From assembly GCA_022264855.1 (NCBI GenBank), contig JABYQU010000049.1, positions 124,001 to 188,000 on the forward strand: a DNA stretch of 64,000 bases, given 5' to 3'. The position numbers and the translations under genes are program-made. The notes beneath the pieces were generated by a model. That model saw only the letters and a program-made list of their open reading frames with translations. It was not told where the DNA came from and did not search any database. Below, in pieces: positions 35,591 to 48,011 of the stretch (positions are counted from its first letter, which is position 1; each line of letters opens with the position of its first letter). The DNA comes from Lenzites betulinus (lineage: Eukaryota; Basidiomycota; Agaricomycetes; Polyporales; Polyporaceae).

Positions 35591-36505
35591 GGGGCGCCTC
35601 TGACTCGAACCACCACCACCAAGAATCTTCCCACGCTCTGCTGCCCCCCCGCAGAGCGTGCGGAGTGTCTTTGTCTGGCAGCGACGGGACCTAACGTTGC
35701 TGTCGCGGTGCGTTGTACAATGTAATATGTCTGGTGAGGTGTGTTTTTGCGTGGAACAAGTGTGTGTCGCCCTCTCTGGACTCTGCTGGTGGTGGTACCG
35801 GTTGTGACTCATCTCTCGCTGCAGTCCGCTGCCCGCTCCCCGGAGCTATCCCCTCGGGGATGAACGCCCGACAAGTCGGACACGCACGTACCAGCCTGGT
35901 ATGCATATGTGGCGTAACCACCCCTCCACGAGTGACGCCCGGAGCACGCCCGGAGCCTATCTGGCCTACCGAAGTGGCTCGCTGCAACGAACTGGTGAGC
36001 TGCTCATCAATAATCACTGCACGGGTAACCCTGCTCAGGTCATACTGGATAGTATGCCCAGGCCTGCGCCAGGTGCTGGCTACGCGGGCGCAGCCATGGC
36101 CGGTATGTGCGAACAAAGCATGCACGCCGATACGACCGAATCACGCCCATAGTGCAATAATGCTGCAGACGCGGCGAACTGAGATGCATTATGGCGGTGG
36201 AGGGAGAGAACATGCTGTACGTAACACAATTTGCCCATGTTGGTCGACTGCAGCCACCCCCCCACCTGTAGTTGGCTGGGATGTATAAACCTCTGCGGCC
36301 TTCTCCCGTCCCCGTTTTCCTAACTCTGCATCTGACAAACCCCCCGTCGTTCTCCAGAATCCTTCGCCTGACAAACCAACTCGCTAGAAGCCCTGTGACA
36401 GCTGAGCGCCCCGTGGATGTGTAAACAGCGTGCTAAGCTGGAGGTCAGATAAAAGCCACTGTGCTGTCTGTTCCCCCCATCTCACCTTTGAGAACAGCCA
36501 CGAAC

Positions 36506-37444
36506 ATGCCCCTCACCCAGGTCTACAGGTCCACCATGCCCCCTGCCCCCCTCTACGTTGTCCCAAGGGTCTCCTCTACGCACCCCATGCCCACTGGGTC
36601 AACAACGCTCCTGTTCACCGCAGTCTTCCCATCTGCGCACCCGCTTACGTGGGGGCGAACAGTACAACTCTACCTCGTCAACCCCGTGGTGCACGCGCCA
36701 TCCACCTTCCTCCTCCCTCCTAACGACAACTACCCTGCCGTTCCACTGGCGTTCCGAGGGACGATTGTTGGAGAAAGGACGAGGTTCAACGGGTGGGTGG
36801 AGGTGGTCGTTGTGAACGAGAACCGCCTGGAGAGAGCCCGGCGCGCCTTTATATGCGTCAGCGTCGCGTCCGTCGCAATGCCCGATCTCGCCGAACTGGT
36901 GGCCGAACGGCTGCTCTTGGCATCTGATGAGCCGCTAGACGGCCTGGAGGGGTCCCCGACGCCGCGCGCGGTGCCGCCCGTACTGCGCGACGCCCCCACC
37001 TACTGGCCTGAGTCCGGCGCACCGGACGCTCGACCTGTGGCGGCCCGCGACGCCGCCCCCGCATCGATCACCCCGCGCGGCCCGTGCCCGCTGTTCCCGC
37101 AAGACCCGGTCTGGGCCTACCGTCGCCAGGCGCCGAGTGACGACACAGCGCCTACAGTGGCAACAGTGCCTGGCGCAGACGCGGGCCACGACCGGCCTGC
37201 CGACCCGACCTCCGAGCCCCCCGTGTTCTATACCACGGCCAGCACCCCCCGACCATCATCGACCACTGGGAGCAACCCCCCTGCGGCGGACGGTGAGGCG
37301 GTGGCTGGGACCAGCTACGCGAGTGTGCTGGCGGCCCCCCAACGCAACGCGCCCGGCCCGACGCCCGTGGGAATGTCGACCGGGCGCGCCAGGAGGGCGC
37401 TGACGGGGCGCCGCCACTCCGGGTACCGCCGCCTCCGAGACTGA
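36506..37444 (+). CDS. Extra upstream ORF of the LINE (312 aa), unknown function
   Basis: ATG at 36506, uninterrupted to 37444. The first half is hydrophobic-to-mixed and looks folded (LYVVPRVSST, TVQLYLVNPVVHAPSTFLLP, FNGWVEVVVVNENRLERARR). The second half is Pro/Ala-rich and disordered, ending in a basic tail (GRARRALTGRRHSGYRRLRD). Just before the tail is SYASVLAAP, of a kind also seen in LINE Gag proteins. It contains no zinc knuckle or recognised domain. It lies 690 bases upstream of ORF1. It may be a first Gag-like protein, an accessory RNA-binding protein or a captured gene. Confidence 0.55.
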   Translation: MPLTQVYRSTMPPAPLYVVPRVSSTHPMPTGSTTLLFTAVFPSAHPLTWGRTVQLYLVNPVVHAPSTFLLPPNDNYPAVPLAFRGTIVGERTRFNGWVEVVVVNENRLERARRAFICVSVASVAMPDLAELVAERLLLASDEPLDGLEGSPTPRAVPPVLRDAPTYWPESGAPDARPVAARDAAPASITPRGPCPLFPQDPVWAYRRQAPSDDTAPTVATVPGADAGHDRPADPTSEPPVFYTTASTPRPSSTTGSNPPAADGEAVAGTSYASVLAAPQRNAPGPTPVGMSTGRARRALTGRRHSGYRRLRD

Positions 37445-38135
37445 ACCCCCCCGCGCGCCTGCTCCCGCCCTCTAACGCTCCGTGTAATTAAATCCGGATA
37501 TGGCCGTGCTTCGCTGTCACGTATGCGCACTTCTGTACAGTCGCCCTCCCCCCAGTCAATAGAATGCATGCTTCTTGCGTCTTCCCCCCCGCGTTGAAGT
37601 TTTTGCGCTCCTGCTACTAGTGCGGGGAGAATGCCTGTGGGTCAAATCAGACACGCCCGCGGTCGCTGAAGAGAGGCAACGCGGGACGATCAAGAACCAG
37701 AACGCCGCGGAACTACCGCAGACACGGAGGAAATGACAGCGCGTGAGTAAGTGTCGCGCCCGTTAGCTAACGATGCCGGCACAGACGAGATCCGAGCTCC
37801 CGATGGGCGGCGGCCATTGGAGGACAAACGCGACCGCGAGCGCTAATGCCGTACCTACATCCTGCCCACCGTCCACTATAGCAATGGCCAACCTCTCTGC
37901 TACCTCGCCGTCCGCCTTCCTGCTACAGAACCCCCCAAGATGAACCCGGTAGTGTTTCGTACGGCGCATGAGGAATCATTGGGTGTGGTGCCGATGGCCG
38001 CGGGTGCACCCGTTTGCACGACCCTTGAAGTGAGTACATCGCCGTCTTTGCCAGCTGAACGCAGCGCGTGCATATAAGCGACGGGCAGCGCGCCCTACCG
38101 CCCCAGGCCAATAACCTGCACTGTCGCTCACCAGC

Positions 38136-40558
38136 ATGTCCGCTACCCCCAACGAAGATTCGACCACGAGCACCCCCCTTGACGATGGCGGCGCGCGCGT
38201 GTCCCCCCGTACTAGGATGCGCGGCGCCTCGCTCTCCACCCCCTCCCGCCCTGACTCAGTGAGAGTTCCTACCCCGCCGCCGAACACGCCGCGCCGCGCA
38301 CGCTCCGTGTCAGTCACGAACGGAGTACTGACGGCGGCCGCGTCGCGCGCGACGCACCTCCAAGGAAACTTGGACGATCTACGCGTTGACGATGAGCCTC
38401 CCTCATCAGGGGACGCCGAGGTACGCTGGACTTCTCCCCGCCCAGCGTGTGTGCTCACCCTGCGTCTGCGAAGGAACTCGAGTATGTCAATATACCCCCT
38501 GGGTTTGAGTTCCCGTCCATCCGGCCTGCGCTACAAACCCCGACGGCTCCCCCCGCGATCGCATCGGATGACCCTGCGACGGGCCTGTACACGACTGCGC
38601 ACTGGCCCACGACACCGGTGTCCAACGCGTCGGCAACGGCTGGCAATACGGAGCCCGACCGACAGGCCCGGAAGAGGGCTCGTGTCGACTCACCATCCCC
38701 AACGCCGCCGAGCAGCAGTGCGGCCGGTCGCCTCCGTCGAACCTCCCTCGCGGTGCGCCCCCACCTGACTAACATGAACCGGAGTATGCCTCCTCCAGCC
38801 TCGACCAGCCGGCTTCCCGCCCCCACCCCGCGCCCCAGCTGGCTTGACGTTAGCATGGGCCGCCCGCGAACGGACACCCTCGGCAGCACGCCAACGGTGC
38901 CGCCGTGGAGAAGCACGAACGCCCAGTTCAACGGCTTCTTCTCGCGCGACGACGCCCCCTCTGCGACAACCGTTAGCACGATCACTGACGACGCCGAGAA
39001 CCGGCAGCCGGAGGAGGGCCTTTTCGAAATGGACCTCGACCTGCCCCTCATCACGCCGATGGCGCACGGCCGGACCCCGAGCTCCGCTGGACTACCTCTG
39101 TCGGTGCTGGACTTCAATAGGAACAGGTTCCCGACAGCCCTCTCGCCGACGGGGCCGATCAACCCTGAAGCGTTCGAAGCGGCCTGGCCGGGCGCAGCCG
39201 TCGCAACAACGGCATCGTCGTCGTCCGCCACGCTGGTCGGCGGCGCCCAGTGGCCCGCGACTGGCCAGCACGCCGCCGCGACGCGCCCGCCCACGCCCTT
39301 CCCCAACATACAACGGGGACCTGCCTCCGCGGTGCCGGAAACCCCGTTCGGCTCGCTGTCATCGTCCTTCCCCGTCCTCCTGCCCCCGCCGGGACTCACC
39401 CCGGCTGTAACCGCGAGTGATGGGCGGTCCCTCTCACGCGTCACGACCTACACCGCGGCGGGCCACCCGTCGCCTCTCCCCTCGCTCCCGTCCGGACCCG
39501 CGTACACCCCAACCCCCGCCGGTGGGTTCCCGGATGTCGTCTCCAACGAACCAGACACCATCCTGCGCGGGCTCCCCGGCGCGCGCATCGCCGCGATCAG
39601 CGACCCCGCTACCGGCGAGTCCGTCGCAATCCAAGCGTACAACATTGGATTCCCGTCCCCGCGCGACCTGCGGCCGCTCTCGAGCGCGATCACTGAAGTA
39701 ATACAAGGTTTCACTGGTGAGCTAAACTTCTTACTTGTCCCACCCGAAATAGAGTGGGCAGTGCCACCGGAGAGGCGCCTGGAACCCCCGATAACGTGGA
39801 TCGGGTTGGGCCTGTCGAGGGGGTCGATCGCACGCCTCGTTGACCAACGCGTCATATCAACTTCGGGCGTCACGCTCTTCCTATACCGACCAACTGCGAG
39901 CGTCCCTCGGTTCCTGTTCCTTGCAGGCGGTTTCGCTCATGACCACAACAACAGTGTCATGCATGCAATCTGGAACGTCTTCAGCGGCCCCCGAGTCCTC
40001 CCGGGAATCCTCAACCTCGCCCAGTCCAACCCCGCGTACGTCGGAATGCGCCCCGAGGACGTTGCGCGCGCAATCATCGGATCACTCGAGGTCCGAGTCA
40101 CAACACTTCGAAATGGCAACATTATCGCGGCCGTCTTTTGTGACTCCCCCACGTCCTCCCCTCCGCGCTGGCGAGAGTGGCGCGACTCTATCGCCCGCCT
40201 CCCCTTCCCCAGCCCGTTCAACTCCACCGGTTTCGCGCGGCGCGCCGGGCGCTGCCATGGATGTCACGGCGCGGACCACCCGACCTATCTGTGCCCATTT
40301 CAAGATGTTCCTGGATGGAACGCGCCGCCGCCTGGCGCGCATTGGGCGCAAGCTGGCCCCTTGCAGCCGGACACGTCACTGAGCACGGCCGCCCCCCAGG
40401 GCCCCCCCCCGCCGCCGCCGCCGCCCCGATCGCGGAATGGCCCGCCCCCGCGTGGAAGCAACGGCGCGAAGGGGAACCCAGGGAAACGAGACCGTCGTGA
40501 CCGACCGGACGGCGGAGCCGGATTCGCGCCCGGTGGGAACTCTGCCCCCCTCTTCTGA
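38136..40558 (+). CDS. LINE ORF1, Gag-like protein with CCHC zinc knuckle (one frameshift)
   Basis: RNA-binding structural protein of the retrotransposon. The ATG at 38136 opens a Ser/Thr/Pro-rich N-terminus (TPPPNTPRRARSVSVTNGVL). At about 38421-38424 the frame must move by one base to continue as LDFSPPSVCAHPASAKELEY; from there it is open to 40558. A folded central region (ITWIGLGLSRGSIARLVDQR, VMHAIWNVFSGPRVLPGILN) is followed by the knuckle CHGCHGADHPTYLC (C-x2-C-x4-H-x4-C) about 110 residues before the end and a Gly/Pro/Arg-rich tail. About 807 residues across both frames. The shift is either a one-base deletion in this copy or a sequence error. Confidence 0.8.
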
Positions 40559-43500
40559 ATCCCTAGTAACAATACGTGTACCGCCTGAATCTTCTGACAA
40601 ATAGCCTGCGTATGTAGTCCCCCCTCTCCCGCTTTTTCTTGAAGTTTTGTTGTCCGTAAAGCCCCTGGCCCAAATATACTAGCTCCGGCTAGGAAAGCCC
40701 GGTGCCCCCCCCCCCTTTTTTTCTCCAATATGCGGCGGCCTATTTAGGCCAGAACGAGCCGCGCCGAGAGGCTGAAGCGCGGCCGATAACCCCCTTATAA
40801 GCGGAACGTCGGCCCGCACGTTCCCCCGCCGGGCGGGCCGCCCGGCTACCGCTGATGAATAGTCGATAATCCAGCGGGAAGCACTCGACCACTACAAACT
40901 ACAACTGCAACCCCCACACGGATAACTACCACTGGCCTGGCCCCTCGCGCGCGCAGGGCGGAATAGGAGCAACCGTCGCTGCTGCACGACCAAGCACCCG
41001 TGACCCCGCCTGCGCATCGGATGCACCCCCCCCTTCCCCGACCAGAGCCGCCTCACAAGCAACCGGCGGCGAGCGCGTCTCCGCCTCGCCTCGCTCAACG
41101 TGAACGGCTTTGGCCGCGTGACCACTGGTGGCGCGAGTGATAAGTGGCTCGCTGTCCACCAACTAATGAAAGAGAAACGTCTCACGGTGCTAGCTGTCCA
41201 AGAAGCCCACTTGACGGCTGAGCGTCGGCTGACGCTGGAAAGACTCTTTGGCGATAAGCTAGCGTTTTACTCATCAGCAGACCCGACCAGCCCACTGGCG
41301 GTTGGCGGGGTCGCTTTCGTCGTCAGTAAACGAGCAATCGCGGCCGGCCCGACAAGCTGCGTTGAAATCATACCAGGGAAAGCCGCGGTGCTGACCATCC
41401 CGTGGACAACGACTAGGAAACTGTCGCTTCTTAACGTATACCCGCCCAACAGGGCTGTCGACAATGCGTGCTTCTGGAGAGAGCTCGACAATGTGCTGCG
41501 CGCCCGTGGTGAGCGGCCTATGATTCTACTTGGCGACTTCAATTTTGTGGAGCTCCCTGAGGACAGGCTGCCGCCGCGTGCGGACTCGCAGACTACCGTA
41601 GCTGCGTTTACAGCGCTCCGCGATCGACTAGCGCTGCGCGACTCCTGGCGCGGGGCGCATCCCACTGCTCGGGTGTTCACGTACTGCCAACACGCAACCG
41701 GGAGTCAATCCCGTCTTGACCGGATATATGTCCGCCACGAACTCGCGACTGCGGCGGCGGACTGGGTGATAGGCCCGGCCGGTGTCGTCACGGACCACTT
41801 CCTGGTTGGCCTATCCCTGGCCAACTACCAAGCCCCCACTGTGGGGCGTGGGCGCTGGGCCCTCCCGGCATGCATGATGGAGGACCCTGTCTTCACGGCA
41901 ACAATGCGCACACTCGGGATGAAACTACAGGACGAACTATCTGGAATCCATGTCCGATCGGAAGAGTGCAACCCACAAAGGGCTTTCGCACGTTTCAAAG
42001 CACGGCTCCGGGACGCGGCGCGGGAGCGGCACAAAGTCAAAGCGGCCACGCAGGAGAAACAAATCGCGGCGCTCCGTGAGCGCTTGTCTGCTGCCTCTGG
42101 GCACCCGCATACGCCGCATGGTGAGGCCACTGGCTTGGCCCTGCCCGCTTGTGACCCCCTCGCAGTCTCCGAACTCCGAGAAAAACTAACGAAGCTGGAA
42201 GAAAAGCGCTTTGGCCAACGACGGTTTGCGGGCGCCGCCAAGGACTGGGTTGCAGGTGAGAAAATTGGGAAATACTGGCTGCGCGTTAACGCACCCCCCC
42301 CCGAGGACGGCACCTTCTACGAGATGGAGCGTCAGCCTGACCCTGACGGGCGGCGCACTTTCGCAAACTCGACGCGCGAAATGTGCGATATCGCAGCGGC
42401 GCACTATGACTCTATCCAGTATCAGGACCCTGTTGTGTCGCAAGACGCACATGATGAGGATATCCGCCACGTGCTGGACGGTGTCCCGGGAAGACTCCCC
42501 AACTCCCTTAAAGCACCGATGGCGGCCCCCATGGCTGCTGACGAAATTGAAGAGGCCATTGACGCCGCGGCCACTGGGAAATCCCCTGGCCTAGACGGAC
42601 TCCCCGCTGAAATATGGAAGACGTACCTCCGCTGGGCACGGAAAGAGAAGGCTGCTGGGAAGCCCCATTTCGACGTCTGCGAGGCCATGCGGAGGGTTTT
42701 TAATGATATTGAATGCTACGGCGTTGCTAGCGTAACTGAGTTTACTGCTGGATGGGTGTGCCCAATCTATAAGTTAAAAGGGGATACGTGGAGCATAATT
42801 AACTACCGACCGATCACACTGCTCAATGCCGACTATAAACTCATGACCAGGGTATTAGCGGCGAGACTAGTCCCGCCGGCGGCTGCCCTCGTCCACCCGG
42901 ATCAGGCGGCGTTCCTGCCGGGAAGGAGAATTTTTGACAACATTAAACTTACTGAGCTTGTACTGCACTTCGCGGAAGCCGAAGGAGTTGAAGGCGCGGT
43001 TGTTGCGCTGGACCAGGATAAGGCCTACGACAGGATCGATCACCACTACCTGTGGATGCTGCTCGCCCATTACAACTTCCCAGTGCGTTTCATTCGTACG
43101 GTGCGGTCACTCTATGCGGCTGCGACCAGCGCGGTTATGGTTAATGGCACACTGAGCCGACCGTTCCACATCGTGCGTGGAGTGCGTCAAGGTGACCCTA
43201 TGTCATGTCTACTGTTTGTCCTTGCGATAGAACCGCTGGCTACAGCGCTACGGGCCTCGACGTTGCGCGGACTCAATGTCCCGGGCCATGCGGCACGCCT
43301 CATCACCTCGCTATACGCTGACGACACCACGGTATTCCTCGATCGAACCGATGACTACGCCGTGCTAACTGGCATCTTAGATGCGTGGTGCGCTGCGGCC
43401 CGGGCTAAGTTTAACGCGGGGAAGACGGAGGTCATCCCGATTGGCCCCCCCCGAGCAGAGCACTGCTGGTGGGAGACCACACGGCCCCCGGCTGGACGCT

Positions 43501-44052
43501 TGTTGTGCCGCCAACGGTGCGCATCGTGCCGGATGGCGACACCATCCGAGTACTTGGTGCCCGCGTGGGCAACGCGGCGGACGCGTGTGCAGCATGGCGT
43601 GCAATTGTCGAGAAGATCCGCGTAAATCTCGACAGGTGGGGCCGGCGACGCCCATCCCTATACGGGAGGAAACTTGTTGTTGGCCTTGAGGTGGGGAGTA
43701 GGACCCAATTCCTGGCGACAGCCCAAGGCATGCCGACAGCTATTGAAGACGAGCTGCGCCGAATGATAATGGAATTTGTGTGGGACGGCGCAAAGTATCA
43801 CCACGTCTCGCAATCGGTCTTGATGGACGCCGTCAGTAACGGCGGCCTCGGGCTCCTGGACATTAAAGCGCGCAACCAAGCAATCGACTTGATGTGGGTG
43901 AAGTCCTACCTGCGCCCGCGCCCTGCTCGGCCACGGTGGGCGTTCCTTGCCGACGCGCTCTTCGCCGCTGCCCCCGCTCCGGCGTCCCGCGCTGTGGAGC
44001 ATGGTGCACGCATTAATACGTTCCTGCAGCGATGGACAGTCAGTAAGAGGCC

Positions 44053-44059
44053 GGTGAAA
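44053..44059. repeat. Left target-site duplication of the nested element
   Basis: GGTGAAA, repeated at 45984-45990; the next base is C on both sides, so it could be counted as 8. Confidence 0.75.
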
Positions 44060-44527
44060 CACCTGTGGCTTCCCCCATTGTATTACAATGGGCCCACGTA
44101 CCTGCTAAAACCTGTGTGTATTCAGTGGTCACCTGGAGTTATTGTTAATCTGGCCCCCAGGTGTTGTACAAAGCCATTAATGGTTGTTAAACTGTACAGT
44201 GTTGTTATTGATTGTTAAATAGAGCGCATTTATACAATGGACCCCAGGATTGTCAAATGATGTTAATCATTGTTAAAAGCTGCTTTGGATGTTGTTAATG
44301 GTTGTAAAATGAGCCCTGAGATTGTTTAATATTGTTAAAGGCTGCTTGGGATGTTGTTAATGATTGTAAAATGAGTGCCTGCTTGTAGGTCCCTGTTTAC
44401 CGCTTAATGGGCGCTTTTTTGGCTTCCTAATAGGGTAGGCATACCAAATGACCGCATTTGGGCGCTTTTTTGGCTTCCAAATGGGGCAGGGGCCTACTAC
44501 CACCCCCTGGGGGCTCCCTTTTGGCCC
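44060..44527 (+). repeat. Left terminal inverted repeat of the nested element
   Basis: Matches 45514-45983 in reverse complement. It contains two direct copies of a 43-base unit (44271-44313 and 44333-44375, starting TGTTAAA.GCTGCTT.GGATG) and two of GGGCGCTTTTTTGGCTTCC (44409 and 44460). Such subterminal repeats are often transposase-binding sites. Confidence 0.8.
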
Positions 44528-45513
44528 CGAATATCCCAAACGGTGGTCTACATGCACAAGCACAGCTTACAGCAGTGCATTCATGTATTCTTCACCAACT
44601 GCATCAGAGGGCTGTTTTGAGGTGTTCCCTCCATACCTCCGTCACTTCTCCACCAAATCTCATGATGTTTAGTGCAACGTAATCCTGAATACCATGCCAG
44701 TACAGCTGTGCTGTCTGATCTAAATAATATGCCCCCAAAATGCGACAGATTGGGCTACTCTGTGGGCTACTGATAAGAATCCTATAAGAGATCCAGATGT
44801 CCGATAACACTTTTGAGCATATTTATTGGTAGCTATAGTATACACAGACAACATGCAAAAGAGAGCAGGGCCATATCTACACAGGGTATAATATTATGGA
44901 GCAAACAAGCTAGAAGTGCACCAAATGTACAGCAAGGGGGCACGGAAGGGGTAGGCTGTTCTAAATCATGCCAAGCTAGAAATATGTATGGATATATTGC
45001 CAGTACACATTGCAAAGGCTTTCAAGGGAATCCATTAGGAACTGAGGGCCCTGGAGGGCGATCTATTGGCAGGGAGGCAGGAGGAGGGGCAGAATACATG
45101 TGGATGGAATACCCTGAGAGTGGGCCTGTTCTAAAGGTCTGCTAAATACAAATCCAATGGTGTATTGGGTGGATTTATAGGTGCCCTGGATCAGGAGCTA
45201 TTGGGAAAACAAAATGGCTGCTTTTTGCAAAAATGCGAAAGGCCATATCTTCATCAGTACAGCATCGGGGGCTATGCAAATAGCTGTCCCAGAAAGCCCT
45301 GTGCTATAGCTTTCAAATGATATATTGATCAACGTAATGGGCCCAGAGGAACCAATTATATGCTGCATGCACCTACCAGGACCTGCTGACCCCTGCCCTG
45401 GGTTCGCATTTTTGACTGCTTTTGGTCGGTTTTTAGCCCCCACAGAACACCCTGATATGTATCATGATCACCACATATACATAGGGCACAAAGTGGGGCA
45501 ATAATGCACCCAG

Positions 45514-45983
45514 GGGGGCCAAAAGGGAGCCCCCAGGGGGTGGTAGTAGGCCCCTGCCCCATTTGGAAGCCAAAAAAGCGCCCAAATGCGGTCATTTGGT
45601 ATGCCTACCCTATTAGGAAGCCAAAAAAGCGCCCATTAAGCGGTAAACAGGGACCTACAAGCAGGCACTCATTTTACAATCATTAACAACATCCCAAGCA
45701 GCCTTTAACAATATTAAACAATCTCAGGGCTCATTTTACAACCATTAACAACATCCAAAGCAGCTTTTAACAATGATTAACATCATTTGACAATCCTGGG
45801 GTCCATTGTATAAATGCGCTCTATTTAACAATCAATAACAACACTGTACAGTTTAACAACCATTAATGGCTTTGTACAACACCTGGGGGCCAGATTAACA
45901 ATAACTCCAGGTGACCACTGAATACACACAGGTTTTAGCAGGTACGTGGGCCCATTGTAATACAATGGGGGAAACCACAAGTG
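45514..45983 (-). repeat. Right terminal inverted repeat of the nested element
   Basis: Reverse complement of 44060-44527 with only scattered differences, including the same internal direct repeats. Confidence 0.8.
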
Positions 45984-45990
45984 GGTGAAA
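45984..45990. repeat. Right target-site duplication of the nested element
   Basis: GGTGAAA, as at 44053-44059. Confidence 0.75.
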
Positions 45991-48011
45991 CCCCTCCCGC
46001 CTACGTTGCGCACCATGATCAAGTCAGCTTCTGCCTTCAAGGTGGCACTAAGTCCGCTGCTCCCGGACGACTCGCTCAAGCTTGCGGTGCCCATTTGGTA
46101 CCACATCGGCGCGAAGGACGGGCGATCCACGGCGAACTCCCCGGCAAACCGTTGTCTCCGTAGTCGGCACGACGTCCTGACCGTCGGTGACTGTGTTGCG
46201 GTAGCGGCGAGACTCAACTGCAACCCGGATGGCGGCCCGCCGCACACACTGAACGCCACGTGTGTGTGTAGAGCATGCGGACATGACCGTGACATACGCC
46301 GGTGCCGGAACCCGCACCTCTGTGCGAAGGCTGCGGAAAAGGCGATCAAGTGTCTCACGAGGTTATGGATGCCGGACATACCACTGAACAATGACGACTT
46401 ATCCCCGCCGCGGCACCGACATGGTTCTGGCTCCCCTCTCGTGGAAGAAGATGGGGCGGTGTACTTCAACCCCAGCATCCGGTGTGGAGCGCCTGTTTCT
46501 GAGTGTTTCCGTGTCTTCGGGACGGCGACGGCGCCTAGCCAGCCGGCGCTGCGCCCCCCCCGGCCATATGAAGTGCCGCAGGAGGAGGTGACCGTGTATA
46601 CAGACGGTAGCTGTGTCCAAAACGGCTCGGCCGCTGCCGCAGCTGGCGCTGGGGTCTGGTATGGAGATAATGACCCACGGAACCGCGCCGTGCGCGTACC
46701 TGGCGGCCTGGTCACGAACCAAAGGGCCGAATTGTACGCTGTGGCCGTGGCAGTCGCCGCGTGCCCACCTTTTGCCCGGCTCAATATTGTATCGGACTCG
46801 CGCTATGTGGTCGATGGACTCACCCGACACATACAGTCCTGGGAAGACCGCAGATGGACGGGAGTTGCGCATGCGGACCTCCTCTGCGACGTCCTTGCCC
46901 GCCTCCGAGCTAGGTCGGCGCCGACAACCTTTAAGTGGGTGAAAGGACACTCTGGTGTGCCAGGGAATGAAGGCGCGGATCGCTTGGCTAACGCGGGTGC
47001 AGCGAAGGACCTACCAGCGGACCTGGGCCTCCCAGTGCCCCCCCGCGGATATGTTGCTACCGGGATCCGCCTTCCGGTCCTCACGCAGCGGCTAGCGTAT
47101 AAAGCAATTCGCTGTCGGACCGCGCCCGAGCCGCGCCGACGCACGGCCCGAATGATGGGGCAAGTCGTCGCCGCCCTTGTAGAGTGGGGATGCTGCCCCA
47201 CTGAAGCGGCGGTATGGAAAGCAATCCTGAAGCCGGAGTTCCGCAGGGGAATCCGGGATTTTTGGTGGAAGGCCCTGCATGGCTCGCACCGCGTAGGGGC
47301 CTACTGGGAGAACATCCCTGAGTATGAGGTCCGTGCCGTCTGCCCCGTGTGTGGTGTTCTGGACTCACTTGACCACATCCTCCTCGAATGCGACGCACCT
47401 GGACAGGGTGAGGTCTGGGGCGAGGCCCGCGCCCTGCTCCAACGCGGCGGAATCCAGCTCCCGCAGCTCAGTCTGGGGATGGTGCTCGGCGCGCCGGCAT
47501 ACCAACTCCCTGCGAAGCGACCGGGGACGCCGCCCGCTGGTCAGCGCCTGGCCCGCATTGTGATTACAGAGTCGGCCTACCTGATCTGGCGCCTGCGTAA
47601 TCAACGGGTCATCGGAGGGCCTGGCGGCGAGCCGACTCTACCGTCCCGGGCCGCAGTGAAGACAATGTGGCTAGCGGTCATCAATAAACGGTTCCTCATG
47701 GACCGACTCTTAACGGCCCCGAGACTGGGGAAGAGCGCCGTGTGCAAGCGTACCGTGCTGGCCACGTGGGATGCTGTCGTGGCGGACCGGGCCGACTTCC
47801 CGGACGACTGGACCAAATGTGCGGGGGTTTTAGTGGGTAAACCTGCTCCAGTGGCTGGCGGTGTTGGCTGACCACATTGGGGGAGGGAGTCCCACACTAC
47901 CATCTCATAATGGTGTGCGTAACGCATTTCCCTCGCTTGGTGCCGTGGGGCAACCCACGCAACATGCAATGGTAGTGGCCATGGGCCGTGAGGCCCGGTA
48001 CTGCCAGCACC

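Larger units (their letters stand above)
44060..45983. mobile_element. Non-autonomous DNA transposon with long terminal inverted repeats, nested in LINE ORF2
   Basis: The first and last bases mirror each other: CACCTGTGGCTTCCCCCATT at the left and the reverse complement CACTTGTGGTTTCCCCCATT at the right, continuing as near-perfect inverted repeats of about 470 bp. It is flanked by GGTGAAA on both sides. Removal of the element with one duplication rejoins LINE ORF2 in frame (VSKRPVK to PLPPTLRTMIKSA). The inner 1 kb is AT-rich and has no transposase frame. Long inverted repeats and a 7-8 base duplication suit a Mutator-like or hAT-like non-autonomous element; the class is not fixed. Confidence 0.85.
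41021..47871 (+). pseudogene. LINE ORF2: AP-endonuclease, reverse transcriptase, RNase H (interrupted)
   Basis: Enzyme that nicks the target and copies the element RNA. Endonuclease motifs: LNVNGFG near 41093-41113, AVQEAH, LLGDFNF, SRLDRIYV and TDHFLVG. Reverse transcriptase: GKSPGLDGLPAEIW, YRPITLLNADYKL, HPDQAAFLPGRRIFDN, ALDQDKAYDRID, RQGDPMSCLLF and catalytic LYADD. After the nested element (44060-45983) the frame resumes: RNase H with VYTDGSC, TNQRAELYAV, IVSDSRYVVDG and WVKGHSGVPGNEGADRLA, then the C-terminal zinc motif CPVCGVLDSLDHILLEC. The natural ATG is probably at 41021; the main frame lacks an in-frame ATG at its start because of a C8 tract at 41026-41033. A second C8 tract near 43445 shifts the frame again. 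The copy is broken three ways. Confidence 0.88.

Noticed and set aside
35576..35610. Possible tRNA B-box in the reverse complement (GGTTCGAGTC and GGGATTCGAC)
   Set aside because: No acceptor stem, A box or cloverleaf can be drawn at the right spacing; the second word is part of the LINE target duplication.
41100..41102. Start of LINE ORF2 at 41100
   Set aside because: The codon is GTG and lies inside the endonuclease motif LNVNG, so the natural start must be upstream.
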